Shown: positions 11,376-21,851 of the stretch, piece by piece | How the letters are laid out: each line of letters opens with the position of its first letter | Position numbering within the stretch: the first letter of the stretch is position 1 | From: Hirsutella rhossiliensis | Taxonomy: Eukaryota; Ascomycota; Sordariomycetes; Hypocreales; Ophiocordycipitaceae | Direction of reading: 5' to 3' | Assembly: GCF_020360975.1 (NCBI RefSeq) | Contig: NW_025408670.1 | Coordinates: 5,456,001 to 5,520,000 of the forward strand | DNA: 64,000 bases | The notes under the pieces: model-generated | Databases searched by the model: none | Told to the model about the DNA's origin: nothing | What the model saw: the letters and a program-made list of their open reading frames with translations, nothing else | Program-made: the position numbers and the translations under genes

Positions 11376-11972
11376 TGGCTTCTGGTCCACCGCCCGGTAA
11401 GGATCCCGTTGGGGGTCCTGTTGGGAAACAGGCTGCCGCGTCCTGGCTATAGCAGGAACGTGAATCGCATGGGGGATGATCCGAAGCTCACCAAAACCCC
11501 TGTTCTTTTTTTGCGCCGGGCATGGGAGATGCGTCGACCGTGGCCACGTACCCAAGCCCGGTCGGCATTGCATAGCTAGGCCGCGCGGCTATGGGTATCT
11601 CTGTCTGTCGACTACTTTGCATGGTGTAGCTACCTATTGTGTTTCAAGACGATCCGACCTGACCTGCCTGTAGTTTTGTAGCTTTTGGCTTGTGGTCAAG
11701 AAGGTATCTCCCCTTTCACGCTTAGCAGCGTTTGCAAGGCTTTGGAGGGTGGACCAACGGCCGGAAGTTCTCCATTTGCCTGTAAGCCCATTTGCACCAA
11801 ATACGAATACGTGGACAGCCTTTGTAGACTGAGATAAGCAGAGGACGGAAACGGGTAGTGGGCAGTCACGTGGGCTGCACGTGATCGTGATTACCTGGCT
11901 AGGGACTGGCACCTCTCGGCTCAGAGGGAGAGAGCTGCAGCTTCCCCCGACATCGCCATTGGATTCACGAGG
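11376..11972. other. Intergenic region with the complex I subunit promoter
   Basis: No gene is seen. It holds the 3' UTR of the BAR-protein gene and the promoter of the next gene. A close pair of CACGTG boxes lies at its right end. Confidence 0.6.
11867..11883. promoter_or_regulatory. Paired CACGTG (E-box) motifs upstream of the complex I subunit gene
   Basis: CACGTG occurs at 11867-11872 and again at 11878-11883, 11 bp apart (about one helical turn), in TCACGTGG and GCACGTGA contexts. They lie about 90-105 bases before the start codon. CACGTG is the core bound by Cbf1-type bHLH factors, which act on respiratory genes in yeasts. Binding here is inference. Confidence 0.5.
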
Positions 11973-12814
11973 ATGCGGCCAACGTTTCGCGCGCTCGCGC
12001 GCTACCTCGAGCCGGGCACCCCGACCGGTCTGACCGGGCTCTGGACTCACAGCACACCCCGATCAACATTGCTATATCTCTACGGCAGCACCCTCGACAA
12101 GCTTCAGTCGGTACCTGAGACGTCTCTATACCGCCAGTCTGTCGAAGCGGTCACAAAGCATCGGATGGGCCTCGTCGAGCAGGTGACCCCTCCGGGATAC
12201 AACGAGTGGGCAGACAAGGCGAGGGACTTGGTGAGCAAAAATCCAGATCAGTTCCGCGTCGCCAGCGGCCGCGTCGACGGCAGTGAGGCCAGGACAGTGA
12301 AGCTCGGCGACCGCACTTTCGTCGTCGGCTCCAAGCACGAGAAGGGCGACATTCGATACGAAGAATGGGACGGCGAGGAGAACGAGGGCGGTGAGCTCGA
12401 GGGTGTCCGAACAGCTGCGGAGAGGCAAGACCAGGCGACCTGGGCTGAGCGGAAGCCTCTCGAGGACCACGAAAAGGTGGAATGGGAGGACGAGCCGCAG
12501 CTGACGGCTGAGCAGTACGTTCCAAGCGTATTGCCGCGGCAAAGTCATGGGCCTTGCCATGCTAACGATAGGAACAAGAGTCTCCGAATTGGAGCAAAAG
12601 ATTGGCGCAGGTCTGATTGAAGAAGTCATCCAAGTCGCCGAGGGCGAGCTACGGCTCATTGGCATGATGGAAAAGGCCAAGATGTAGGTGCAAATCTGGT
12701 TTCTGTTCATTTAGCACCTTGTCGCCTATGCTGACGATATACCCCAGCTGGGACGGCCTTGACGACAAGCCTGCTCAAGGGCAGTGGGAGTATTTTGAGC
12801 GCCAGACAATGTAA
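11973..12814 (+). CDS. NADH:ubiquinone oxidoreductase 29.9 kDa-type subunit (NDUFA5/B13 family)
   Basis: This is an accessory subunit of mitochondrial complex I, in the matrix arm. The first 90 residues carry the family block TGLTGLWTHSTPRSTLLYLY, TLDKLQSVPE, YRQSVEAVTKHRMGLVE and DQFRVA. The N-terminus (MRPTFRALARYLEPG) resembles the Neurospora 29.9 kDa subunit. The fungal extension ends in IGAGLIEEVIQVAEGELRLI and WDGLDDKPAQGQWEYFER. Exons are 11973-12514, 12579-12683 and 12748-12814, giving 237 residues. At the first intron a nearer AG (12572) would give the wrong frame; the AG ending at 12578 restores EQ-VSELEQKIG. The basic, hydroxylated N-terminus fits mitochondrial import. Confidence 0.9.
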
Positions 12815-13306
12815 GCTGTAGTGAGAGTGCAGTTGACTTTTGGGCCATGTGCATCGTCTTTGAGCATGGATGGTACTGGAGGCATTGCTATGGATGGGCC
12901 GCCCGGGTTGATATGAGGCCGCCTTCATCCCGTGCGCGCTCAAGTTTCCAGCTCTGGGCAGCACAAAGGCATGGTATCTAGCTAGATAGCCTATTGGACC
13001 CCAGCCAGAGCATACCTAATTACTTACTGGGAGCTTTCAGCTACACTGCGACACCTGGTCGCGCGTGCGAGTGTAAGCAAATTGCAATCTAACAATAGTA
13101 CCTACTTACCTAGTGCCCCAGCCCCAGCTTGCCCCGGGGCTGCGAAGTACTTCAGTTAGGACAGAGTGGCCCCACCGCACTCGGTCAAATCCCATCTCTC
13201 CGCCCATCCCTCCGCCAGGGTCGTCTCATGCAAGTACTAGGCACCCAGGACACCAAGCATCAACCGGCTCTAGGAGCGAACTTCTCTCTCCTTCAGCAGG
13301 CTCATT
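12815..13306. other. Intergenic region, no recognised feature
   Basis: About 490 bases between two plus-strand genes. No open frame with recognisable content. It presumably holds the 3' UTR of the complex I gene and the promoter of RRN11. Confidence 0.5.
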
Positions 13307-14632
13307 ATGGCGTATTCGGATAATCCACCGCCACGTCTGGAGCATCGGGTAGGCAAGCGCAAAAGGGTGGAGCACACGGGCACTGGCAGTCTTGAGATCG
13401 CATCGCCGCAGCGTAATCCAACGACTCCCTTTAGCCGCTCTCCCTCGGAGCGTGTCCAGCTGTCTCTCGCGGGGCTCTCAGACACGGACAGAGACCCGAC
13501 GCGAGGGCTTCGGCATTTCCCACACTGCGCATTGGCCGCAGACCACGACCAGGAATGGTGGGATGACAATGGCAGCAAAGACCAGCCCTTGAATGGAGAA
13601 AACGGACGGGCGGCAGCTGTAGCCGGTTGTGGGAAACACTTTGATATCCTGTTACGATCTCTCCACCAAATGCTCGACCGAGGCAACATCGTCCGAGCAG
13701 AAAGAACCTATAGGCTTCTTTTGCAGTTCCGACCCGGGGGCAGGCCCATGGATGTTCGTCAGCACAACATGTGGGCCATAGGCGCTGAGATCCTCATGCG
13801 GGCAGGCGAGAAGCCGCCCAGATCACAGGACACGAACGGCAGCCCTGCTGATAGAGCCGGGGACGAGGAGCAAAGCCACTCCAGTCGCGCACCCATACCA
13901 CACAGCGGCTTCTTCATACCGGCGAGATGGGGTTCCTCGGCCAATATTAACGGGGTCAAGGCATACTTTGAAGCCCTCATCCAGCAATACCCATACGATC
14001 ACAAATTTCCCAGCAGCGTATCCGCCCCGGACTTTCAGCTTGCTATGCTGGGTTGCGAGATTTACAATGTCCACGCCGAGTGCACGACAGGCCTTGCGCG
14101 AGCCGAGAAAGGAGCTGGCACCTGGCACGGGCGACGTCTGGCGGAGAGGCCAGACAAGGCCGCTCCCGGCCGCCAGAGCGAGACGTTGAAGCATCCTGAC
14201 AGGGACGACGAGGAGCAAGAAGAGGATGGGCGCCAGGCAAAAGTCGAGGTTCGCATGCGGGCGCTTGTCACCATGGAAGACATCACCCGGAGAATGGACG
14301 TGTTGATGCAGGCGCTACCATATCGCAAAAACGACGACTTTCTCCGGCTGCGCGCGACGGCGTCGCTTTACGCGGCGGATCTTTTGATGACAACGCCGCA
14401 GATGACGTCCAGCGAGCGCAATGAGACGGAAAGAAGAAGACAGCTTCAGCAACGAGCCGCCGTTGATACCCTGGAGAAGCTGGTTCACAATGGTGGAGAG
14501 CTCGATGGGACTACCCAGCTGATGCTGGGCGCCTGGTCGGAGAATGAAGGGGATCTCTCATCACCACCCTCGCTGCATTCGTCGCTCCCCATCCGGAGAA
14601 TTCAAGGCATGACTTGGAGCGAGCCAACTTGA
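13307..14632 (+). CDS. RRN11: RNA polymerase I core-factor subunit Rrn11-like
   Basis: Rrn11 is a subunit of the Pol I core factor (with Rrn6 and Rrn7), which recruits Pol I to the rDNA promoter in the nucleolus. The gene is intronless, 441 codons. A low-complexity N-terminus (PRLEHRVGKRKR, a likely nuclear signal) leads into the family core: HFDILLRSLHQMLDRGNIVR, YRLLLQFRP, DVRQHNMWAIGAEILMR, GVKAYFEALIQQYPYDHKFP and MLGCEIYNV. A C-terminal helical part contains MDVLMQALPYRKNDDFLRLR. These read as TPR-like helical repeats. Its stop codon lies only 37 bases from the stop of the convergent EED gene. The call rests on the helical-core pattern rather than a catalytic motif. Confidence 0.74.
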   Translation: MAYSDNPPPRLEHRVGKRKRVEHTGTGSLEIASPQRNPTTPFSRSPSERVQLSLAGLSDTDRDPTRGLRHFPHCALAADHDQEWWDDNGSKDQPLNGENGRAAAVAGCGKHFDILLRSLHQMLDRGNIVRAERTYRLLLQFRPGGRPMDVRQHNMWAIGAEILMRAGEKPPRSQDTNGSPADRAGDEEQSHSSRAPIPHSGFFIPARWGSSANINGVKAYFEALIQQYPYDHKFPSSVSAPDFQLAMLGCEIYNVHAECTTGLARAEKGAGTWHGRRLAERPDKAAPGRQSETLKHPDRDDEEQEEDGRQAKVEVRMRALVTMEDITRRMDVLMQALPYRKNDDFLRLRATASLYAADLLMTTPQMTSSERNETERRRQLQQRAAVDTLEKLVHNGGELDGTTQLMLGAWSENEGDLSSPPSLHSSLPIRRIQGMTWSEPT

Positions 14633-14669
14633 GCTACTATCTGCTGATGGGAATCTCATGCGTCCGGAC

Positions 14670-16762
14670 TCATATGTGCATGGACTGCGCGGCCCGCCTT
14701 GCCCAGCGTTGCAACACCAGCGCCGTGTTGGAACTTCCGACCACCACGCACCACTCACCGCCGGGGCTCCAGGCTGCCTGCCGTCCGACGAAGTTGTTCG
14801 ACGACGACTCGGTTTTGTGTGCCTTAAGCGGCTCCTGCGGATCCTCCATGCTGTATCTCGACGCCCACGACTCGAGGGTTTCGGGGCTAAGGTCAGTGGA
14901 ATCAACCTGCCCGGAGGAGGCTATTGAATCTCTGTCGCTGCCCAGCGCCCGGAATCGGCTCATAGCATCGGCTCTTTGTCGAGGGATCACTGGCTTGAGC
15001 CAGCTCGGAAGCTGAACCGCCTTGCTCTTGTCACGATATGGATCGCGCACCTTGGCCATGACGTCGCGGTACACCGTCAGCCTTGTGAGGTCCCAGAAAA
15101 ATATGTTTCCGGCGGCGTTGCAAAATGCCAACACAGGATTCTGTCCGGGGACATGGAGGAGCTTGAACCTCATGAAGAATTGCGGGCCACAATTCGGAGT
15201 ATGAAATTCAAGCATGCGAGTGTACTGAGCCGGACATAGCGGTGACGTTGCGGGAACAAATGCTGATCGTGTGAGACGGTCTGATTCCTCGTTGCTGGTT
15301 GGAACCGGAATCTGCGGTGTTGGGGCTGCGCTTTGTGGTGGAGGGTCACCGTCTGACGAGAAGCCCTCGATCCGCCACAAGACGATGACATTGTCGTGGC
15401 AGGCTCTCGACAAGATCTGATCTCCGTAGAAGGCGACGCTTTGGCAAGTTAGTGCGTAAGGCTGACCTCGTTGCCGAAACAATTCTGCGCTCTGCACTTA
15501 CCAATCGACAATGCCGCTGTGGACCGCTGAGGTCGAGAAATGAGGATAGTGGACTTGCAGCGGGGTTGCGACGGGCTCGACCGGGAGATCCGGTATTGTC
15601 CACTGTGTCAAGGCGAGCAGAGTGGGAAGAGAAGGTCAGCCCAAGGAACACCGTTGTTCGGTTATCGTAACAGACGTACCAAGTTGATTACTTGGTCATG
15701 GCCCCCGGAGAGAACATATCGACCGCTGTCATGGAAGGCCTGGAAAAAGTATGAACCCATTCCGAACTTGTCTCGGTGGCAAGACATGAGGGCGATGGAC
15801 CCGCCGTACCAACGTCAAAAGGCTCCAAGAGTGCCCTTCACCTGCCAAGATGCAGAGACATGGCTGATGCCTGTGTACCGGGTCGATGCTCCATATGCGG
15901 ATGCTGGTGTCGTCTGAAGCTGACGCAATGACAGACGAGTCGACGGGAGACGTGGCCAGATCGTTGACGTCCTGTTCGAGTTTAAGCTGCAGTCGTGGGA
16001 TGAGAGAGGAAAGGGGTGCGAGGACTCACGCCTCCATGGCCGACGAGGCACTGCATGTTCGAACAATGTCAGCTTGGGCAATATCCCAGAAAGCCTGTCT
16101 TTTAGTGTACCTCAACCAAGTTACCGTCGGAGACATTGTAGATCTTGACCTTTGCGTCGACTCCACCGACGCAGATGTAAGGATGACCGGTGGCGGGATC
16201 CTTGGTCCATGTGCAGCAGCAACTCGATGCCTCGCCCTGAAAGGTTGCGGGGTGGTCAGGGTCGCACAGCAGCGTCAAGGCTGCGATTTGAGCCAAGGTG
16301 GGAAACGTACATCACCATCCCTGATGACTTTGATCACCTCGCAAGGATTGGCATCCCCCGAATTTTGTGAGAGTTTGCAAAGGACAACCTGGCCGGGAAC
16401 AGCTTAGCGTTGGCAACTTGGCGCTGCGGGATGAGGCAGCGATGAGGCTGTTGGAGACTGACGTGCTTCTTGCTGACGGCGGCGAACACGGGATCGCAGT
16501 CGAGAGGCTGGTACGGGCAGAACTTGACGTCGAAGAACTCTATAGCGGTCAGACCACTTAGCAGCCGCCGTATGCAATGGCCGTCAGGGAGAGAACATGC
16601 CGGCTACATTGTCGTCGTGCTCCAGAAACCGCGCATCGTTCTGGTACGGCGTCAGCGGGCTACAAGAGGTCGAACAAGGCCCACCAGGCCGCACGTTACC
16701 TCGAAGCCGAGTGACACACGCAGCCTCGGAAGATCAAAGGGGCTTTTTGATATCGTGGCCAT
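14670..16762 (-). CDS. eed: Polycomb repressive complex 2 WD40 subunit EED
   Basis: EED binds H3K27me3 and activates the PRC2 methyltransferase in the nucleus. Spliced exons show the EED-type propeller: FFDVKFCPYQPLDCDPVFAA, then YICVGGVDAKVKIYNVSDG, CLVGHGG, DVNDLATSPVDSSVIASASD, GRYVLSGGHDQVINLW, then FSTSAVHSGIVD-CVAFYGDQ and ILSRACHDNVIVLW (compare human EED STSEVHTNYIDCVRFFGD). Coding starts at the ATG complementary to 16760-16762. Early exons are 16762-16700, 16640-16608 and 16537-16463; one exon (16050-16030) is only 21 bases. The last exon begins just before CVAFYGD near 15440. A long Ser/Pro/Glu-rich insert and tail follow the final repeats. The first intron acceptor is chosen to keep NDARFLEHDD in frame. 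Family call is strong; a few internal junctions are approximate. Confidence 0.85.
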
Positions 16763-17680
16763 GGCAAACCACAGTGCGCAAAGTGACCTGACTTGACGCT
16801 TATGAGGCGCGCCGACCTTGAATCGCTATTGCGAATTCCGGAAAGTGGATAGTGTGATGAACATGCCAGTAGACCTCAGCTAAGTCTGAACTGGTGTCGC
16901 TGCCTCTCAGTCATGCTATTCGCGATGATTGTTGCTTGAGGTCCAACGGTATATTAGAGGCCGGCTAGGTTCCAAGGCCCAGAGCGTTGGAGTAGAGCTT
17001 CGGCGAGCTGTTTGCGAGCTGGTAGATGGCACTAAGGGTATATAGAAAATTTCCTATAACTACTAGGTAAGTTTCTTTTATTAAAGAAAAACCATACTAA
17101 AGTAAGTAAAGAATTATAAAGATCTAAGAAAATATTTCTAAGTTATATATATATTTATATATTTATATTTATATTTATATTTATATTTATATTTATATTT
17201 ATATAAAAATAAAATTTTAAAACCCCTTATTATTTAGTTAAAGAACTATTATCTAATAATTAAAATAGTTTTAAGGTAATTAATTATTTAAGAGTTAAAT
17301 ATATATATATATCTCTCTAAAAATAGAATTTTCTTTTTAAGTACTAAAAAAATCATTTACCTTCCTTTTCTCTTAACACTAGGCGCTACGTAGCGTCTCG
17401 CTGATTTACTAGGGAGCTCGCATTGGAAACTGGCCAGTTCGAGCAACGGTGTGTCAGCGCTCTAAATCACCACCTCTCTACCCTCATCATTGTCAATCAG
17501 TTCGGGCGCGACCTACGTGTCACCCACCACGCCGTGCTTCCGTCAACTCTTCTGCCAGGCTCATCGAATCTGCAGGGCAAAGGCTGCGGTCAGAGACGCT
17601 ACGGCCATCAGGAAGAGGGCATACGCAGACGTCGCAAGGCTGTCGTGAACGCGCCAACCGCGCTCCGACCCACGTCCACC
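16763..17680. other. Divergent intergenic region between EED and YIP4 with an AT-rich relic
   Basis: No gene. It contains the EED promoter side, an AT-rich island (about 17030-17370) and the YIP4 promoter. The segment 17375-17680 is of normal composition and likely 5' UTR. Confidence 0.55.
17030..17370. repeat. AT-rich island with TATTTA hexamer microsatellite
   Basis: TpA-rich and CpA/TpG-poor like the RIP-degraded elements at the left end. It contains about eight tandem TATTTA-type hexamers near 17150-17205. No protein motif readable. Likely the remnant of a small RIP-mutated repeat that landed between two genes. Confidence 0.65.
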
Positions 17681-18738
17681 ATGGCCTCCACAAGCGGAAG
17701 CGGCAACTATAGCCACACGCCCTTACAAGACGACGAACTGATTGACCCCGATGATGGTATGTGGTGGAGCTGCACCAGAATTTCCCTCCATGCGGCTCGG
17801 GTGGTTCCCTGATGACCTGGCAACTAACATTGGCACCGTGCCCAGCCGACCTGAACGATTTTGATGACCCCCTCGCGCCGCAGTCTTCCCGTCAGCCTCT
17901 CGCGGGCAACATCGGGGCCGGATCCTCATCACGGCCGCTCAACGAAAGCTATCTGACGTCGTCGATTCCCGGTGAGGACAGGAGAGCACCGCAGAACACG
18001 ATTGACGAGACCGTGTGGGAGACACTTCGCCGCGATCTGCTCGCCGTGTGGGCAAAACTACGAGAGGTGCTTTACCCAAGGTACTTGCTTGGCGGCACCA
18101 TGTTTGACTCTGAGGGCGGTCTTCGCGGCGCCTATTCCAATATCCGTGGCGCTGGCATATCCGGCACGAGAGAAGAGCTTACCGGGCTTGCCAGTCGCGT
18201 CATGGACGCCGAAGCCCTCTTACAGAGCAACATGAGCCCTGGGTTGCGGGACTGGGACTTATGGGGACCCTTGATATTCTGCCTGCTCCTGAGCCTGCTT
18301 CTCAGCTTTACTGCGCGACCCGATCAAAAGGACGCCGTCTTCAGCGGCGTCTTCGCCATGATTTGGCTTGGCGAAGCTGTGGTGACGCTTCAGATCAAGC
18401 TCCTAGGCGGTAACATGTATGCCGCATCTCCCCGATGGCCGTTGCTTGCTCGCAGGCTCGTGTGCTAACTATGACTCTGCACCTCCAGATCGTTTGCACA
18501 GAGCGTGTGCATCATCGGCTACACTTTGTTTCCCCTCGTCTTGGCTGCCCTCATGTCGGCGCTCAGGCTGCATTGGATCGCACGGATACCGGTCTACGTC
18601 GTCCTCATCTCCTGGTCTCTCGCCGCCGGTGTGAGCATTTTGGGCGGCAGCGGCGTGGTCAAGAATCGCGTGGCACTTGCGGTCTACCCGCTCTTCGTCT
18701 TCTACCTTGGACTCGGGTGCCTCTGCTTCATCAGCTGA
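17681..18738 (+). CDS. YIP4: Yip1-domain Golgi membrane protein, YIPF6/Yip4 type
   Basis: Yip1-family proteins are multispanning Golgi proteins that interact with Rab GTPases. An acidic N-terminus (DDELIDPDD, LNDFDDPLAPQ) leads to the family signature IDETVWETLRRDLLAVWAKL, LYPRYLLGG and LRDWDLWGPLIFCLLLSLLL. Further membrane segments follow (VFSGVFAMIWLGEAVVTLQ, VCIIGYTLFPLVLAALM, VYVVLISWSLAAGVSILGG and a final hydrophobic helix at the C-terminus), about five in all. Exons are 17681-17756, 17846-18416 and 18489-18738, giving 298 residues. The second splice restores GGN-ISFAQSVCIIGY. YIPF6/Yip4 is favoured over Yip1 or Yif1 by the DWDLWGPL block. Confidence 0.87.
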
Positions 18739-19503
18739 GCCGTGCGCTGAGCGGCCAGATATGGCAGACGGGTGAGGGGAAACTTCTGCAAGCCGTGCGG
18801 GCAGTTAGTCAGGCTTGGGTGGGAGGGGAGAGTGCCTTTTCGGACGCGTATACCAAATCAATATTCCCGCTGAGATCTTTGACTGGGCGGGCAGGAGGGC
18901 AAACCATCGGACTGTTGCTTTCAAGTTGGCAGGGGAAGTGATGGTTGTCGTGAGCCAGCTGCGTGCAGTCTTAAGGCGTCCGTGCTGTAGGGCGCAATCG
19001 TGGCACTCACTCAACCTCCTCTCGCCTACCTAGACACTAGCAGGCAGCCTACCCCTCTTCTAGGCATGGGCGGTGAAGGCCGCTATCCCTGTTTTCTGCC
19101 GTCCGGCATGCGCTATTACAAGGCTACGACGCCCTGATTAACTCTGATTACCTAGTAGTAGCTTGAGGCGGACGGAACCAACCAAATTGCAGGAGTGGGA
19201 GAATGGCCAAGTAGGTACCCATAATTTGTACTGTTTGTAGCGGGCTGCGAAGGTCCCGTTGGAGCCAGTGCCTTGCCTCACCTTTCTTGACCTAGTACCA
19301 TCTACTGATCTCGCCTCTCTTGGTCTCTGCATATGCATGCTAAGTTCAGAAACTCATCGACAGACCACGAGCAGCGCGCCAGCGCCTTTGGACACTCTTC
19401 GCGCTTCGAACCTTGCTCACTGAGCCACGTCCTCGAACGCTCGGTAGCGCTTCTCGTCGAACCCGACGCCCTGCTCGTCGCACACTCGTGTAGGTAGCCC
19501 GCA
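18739..19503. other. Intergenic region, no recognised gene
   Basis: About 765 bases. Only short chance frames are seen. A few TACCTA/TAGGTA words occur near 19030-19220. It likely holds the YIP4 3' UTR and the promoter of the Ran-binding protein gene. Confidence 0.5.
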
Positions 19504-21146
19504 ATGGCTGGGGACAACCGAGCGGCCAGCCCAAGGAACGACCTGGCGCATCTGGAAGCCAGCGAAGATGCTGAGATGCGCGCCGCCCGTCGAGAGCTCA
19601 AGCAGTCGTCCATATCGGACCCTCCTCCATCGGCAAGAGATTCTGGTCACGATTCGTCTACCGAACAAAGGGCCGATGTCTGCGCCGTATCGCCTGCAGG
19701 TGACGTATCCGACGCGCAAAACGAGGACTTGAAGACAAAGGTTTCGTCGCCAAAGAAGAAGCGGGCGCATGATCAGCTAGACGGCGACAAGGAGGCCAAA
19801 GACAGCGATTCCACCAGCATCGCCTCGACGGATTCTGCCAAGGACAGGGCGTCGCGACTCGAGCCCGAGAAGAAGCGGCATCGCGACGAAGAGTCTGGCG
19901 ATGCGAACTTGGTGCGTCCTGCCCGAACACTGGTACTGCCGTGCTGCTAACAACTAGCGCCAGAAGCCTGTACAGCCTGAGGCGCAGCCGGCGGTGCCGC
20001 ACGATGACGGTGATGCCACAGCCCGCAGCGACAAGACGCCGGAGACGTCCTCAAGCGCATTTGCGACAACAGGGTTTGGCAAACTAGCCAAGGGGTCGTC
20101 GGCCTTTGCTGCCCTTAGTACTTCCCATGGCTCCTCTTTCGGCTTGCTGGCCAAACCAACATTATCGTCTCCTCCTTCTCCAAAGTCCTCAGGCGCATTG
20201 CAGCCTGAAACAGCAGCGGTCGCCCCCAAACTGACATTTGGAAGCAATGGTGGCGTCTCACCCTTTGCTGGGTTATCTTTAGGCTCCAACGGGTTCGCAA
20301 GCAAGACTGGCGGCGGCTTCGCTTCCGCATTTTCGGCGACGAAGCCCTTGACCACTTTTGCCGCCGCTGGCGGCAAATCACTCCAGAGCGGGAAAGCCGC
20401 CAAGCCCTTTGGAGCCCCAGACAGCGACTCCGATGATGGCGATGACGAGACCGAGGAGCAGGGAGAGACCGAAGACCAGGTCGATGAGCCACTACGCGCC
20501 ACATCACCCGACAAGGAGGCAGATGACAAGAGGAGAACGAAACTTCACAAAGGTCGGTGCCCCAGAATCATCTCCCTCCGTCACGTGCTATGCGGTGCTG
20601 ACTTGGCCACCCTTGCAGTTGAAGTGGACGATGGAGAAGCCGGAGAAGCGACCATCGTGTCGATAAGGGCAAAAATGTTTAGCCTTGACAAGGAAGCCGG
20701 ATGGAAGGAACGGGGAGCTGGCATGCTGAAAATCAACGTTCCACGAGGCTGCGTCGAGTTTGACGAGGCCGGTGCGCCCATCTCTGGAAGCTTCGACGCA
20801 TCTGGGCTCGAAGCAGACGACGAGGCCGGTGATGAGTCCAAAGGTCACAAGGTGGCCCGCCTAATTATGCGGCAAGACCAGACCCATCGTGTCATCCTGA
20901 ACACAGTCATTGTCCCTGCCATGCAATTCCAACAAAAGACGTCTCTGAAATACGTGGGTATTATGTTTACGGCTTTCGAAGGGACCGAGGCCAAGCCAGT
21001 CAGCGTCACAATGAGGGTAAGCTCGCTTCTTCTTTTCCACCATATGCTTGTTCACACTGACGCGTAGTTGGTAGACATCCGCCGCCAACGCCAAGATCTT
21101 CATGAGAGAAATCGGCATGGTCCAGAAAGAGCTGAGGGGAAACTAA
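19504..21146 (+). CDS. YRB2: Ran-binding domain protein, Yrb2/RanBP3-Nup50 type
   Basis: Yrb2/RanBP3 proteins are nuclear cofactors of CRM1-dependent export that bind Ran-GTP. The product has an acidic/basic N-terminus with nuclear-signal-like SPKKKRAHDQ and EPEKKRHRDEE. A middle region contains FG dipeptides (TGFGKLA, SSFGLLA, KPFGAPD), as in Yrb2 and nucleoporins. The C-terminal Ran-binding domain has RAKMFSLD, GWKERGAGMLKIN, ARLIMRQDQTHRVILNT and KYVGIMFTAFEG. Exons are 19504-19911, 19964-20552, 20619-21016 and 21075-21146, giving 488 residues. The second intron is free of in-frame stops and could pass as coding, but removing it restores LHK-VEVDDGEAGE. Yrb2 is favoured over Yrb1 because of length and the FG region. 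Confidence 0.85.
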
Positions 21147-21851
21147 GGCTGTGGCCGTTGAAAGAGTCTCGAGCTCCCTCGCTCCCGCGGCGTCTTCGCA
21201 TGGCCGCCGTCGGAATCAGGGCCTGGCTTTGATTTTCCTGCGAGCGCTGCGAAGAGGGCGTGACGTAGTGCCAGATGGAATCGCGAGCCGGGCCAAGGTC
21301 CAGTTGCTGCTCGCCGGCTGGCTCCACGTCGTACCATAAGATGGACAAGGCCATGCTGAAGAAGAGCGGATGGGCACCGTACGTACATTGCCGTTGTTTA
21401 CAGACACATGCTCACGGAGGGGGAATCCGGATAGAGGATATACATTGTACTCCTTGCAGAGCGAGGTCGCGTGAATAGCGGGCACAATGGCTGCCGAGGC
21501 CTCTGCAGACCGCGCCTCATTCGGTTCTTCACATGCGGTGACAGGTTGCAACGTTAAAACCTCGCTTTTGCCCGGGCCGTCCGCGTGGCCAGGCGCGCGG
21601 TGGAAAGGCGACGCCTGGTGGTGGCTGAGGACGGGATGATCGCTGGGACCAGGACCTACAGTAAAGGCGCTGCACGTGACCAGGCGCCAATTCCGCGACA
21701 TCGCCATGTGCGAGTCGCTCAGTCCTCGGCCGACGCGTACATGCAACGGTGACACTCGTGAGCATCCATTGTCCCCTTCTAACCCCGAGCTGCAACAGAA
21801 GCAGAAGAAGACAGGGAAACCACCATGTAACATCGCGCTAAAGTTGGAGTC
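21147..21851. other. Intergenic region, no recognised gene
   Basis: About 700 bases with overlapping short frames on both strands and no recognisable protein. It separates two same-strand genes, so it holds a terminator and the HRQ1 promoter; no distinct motif was singled out. Confidence 0.5.
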
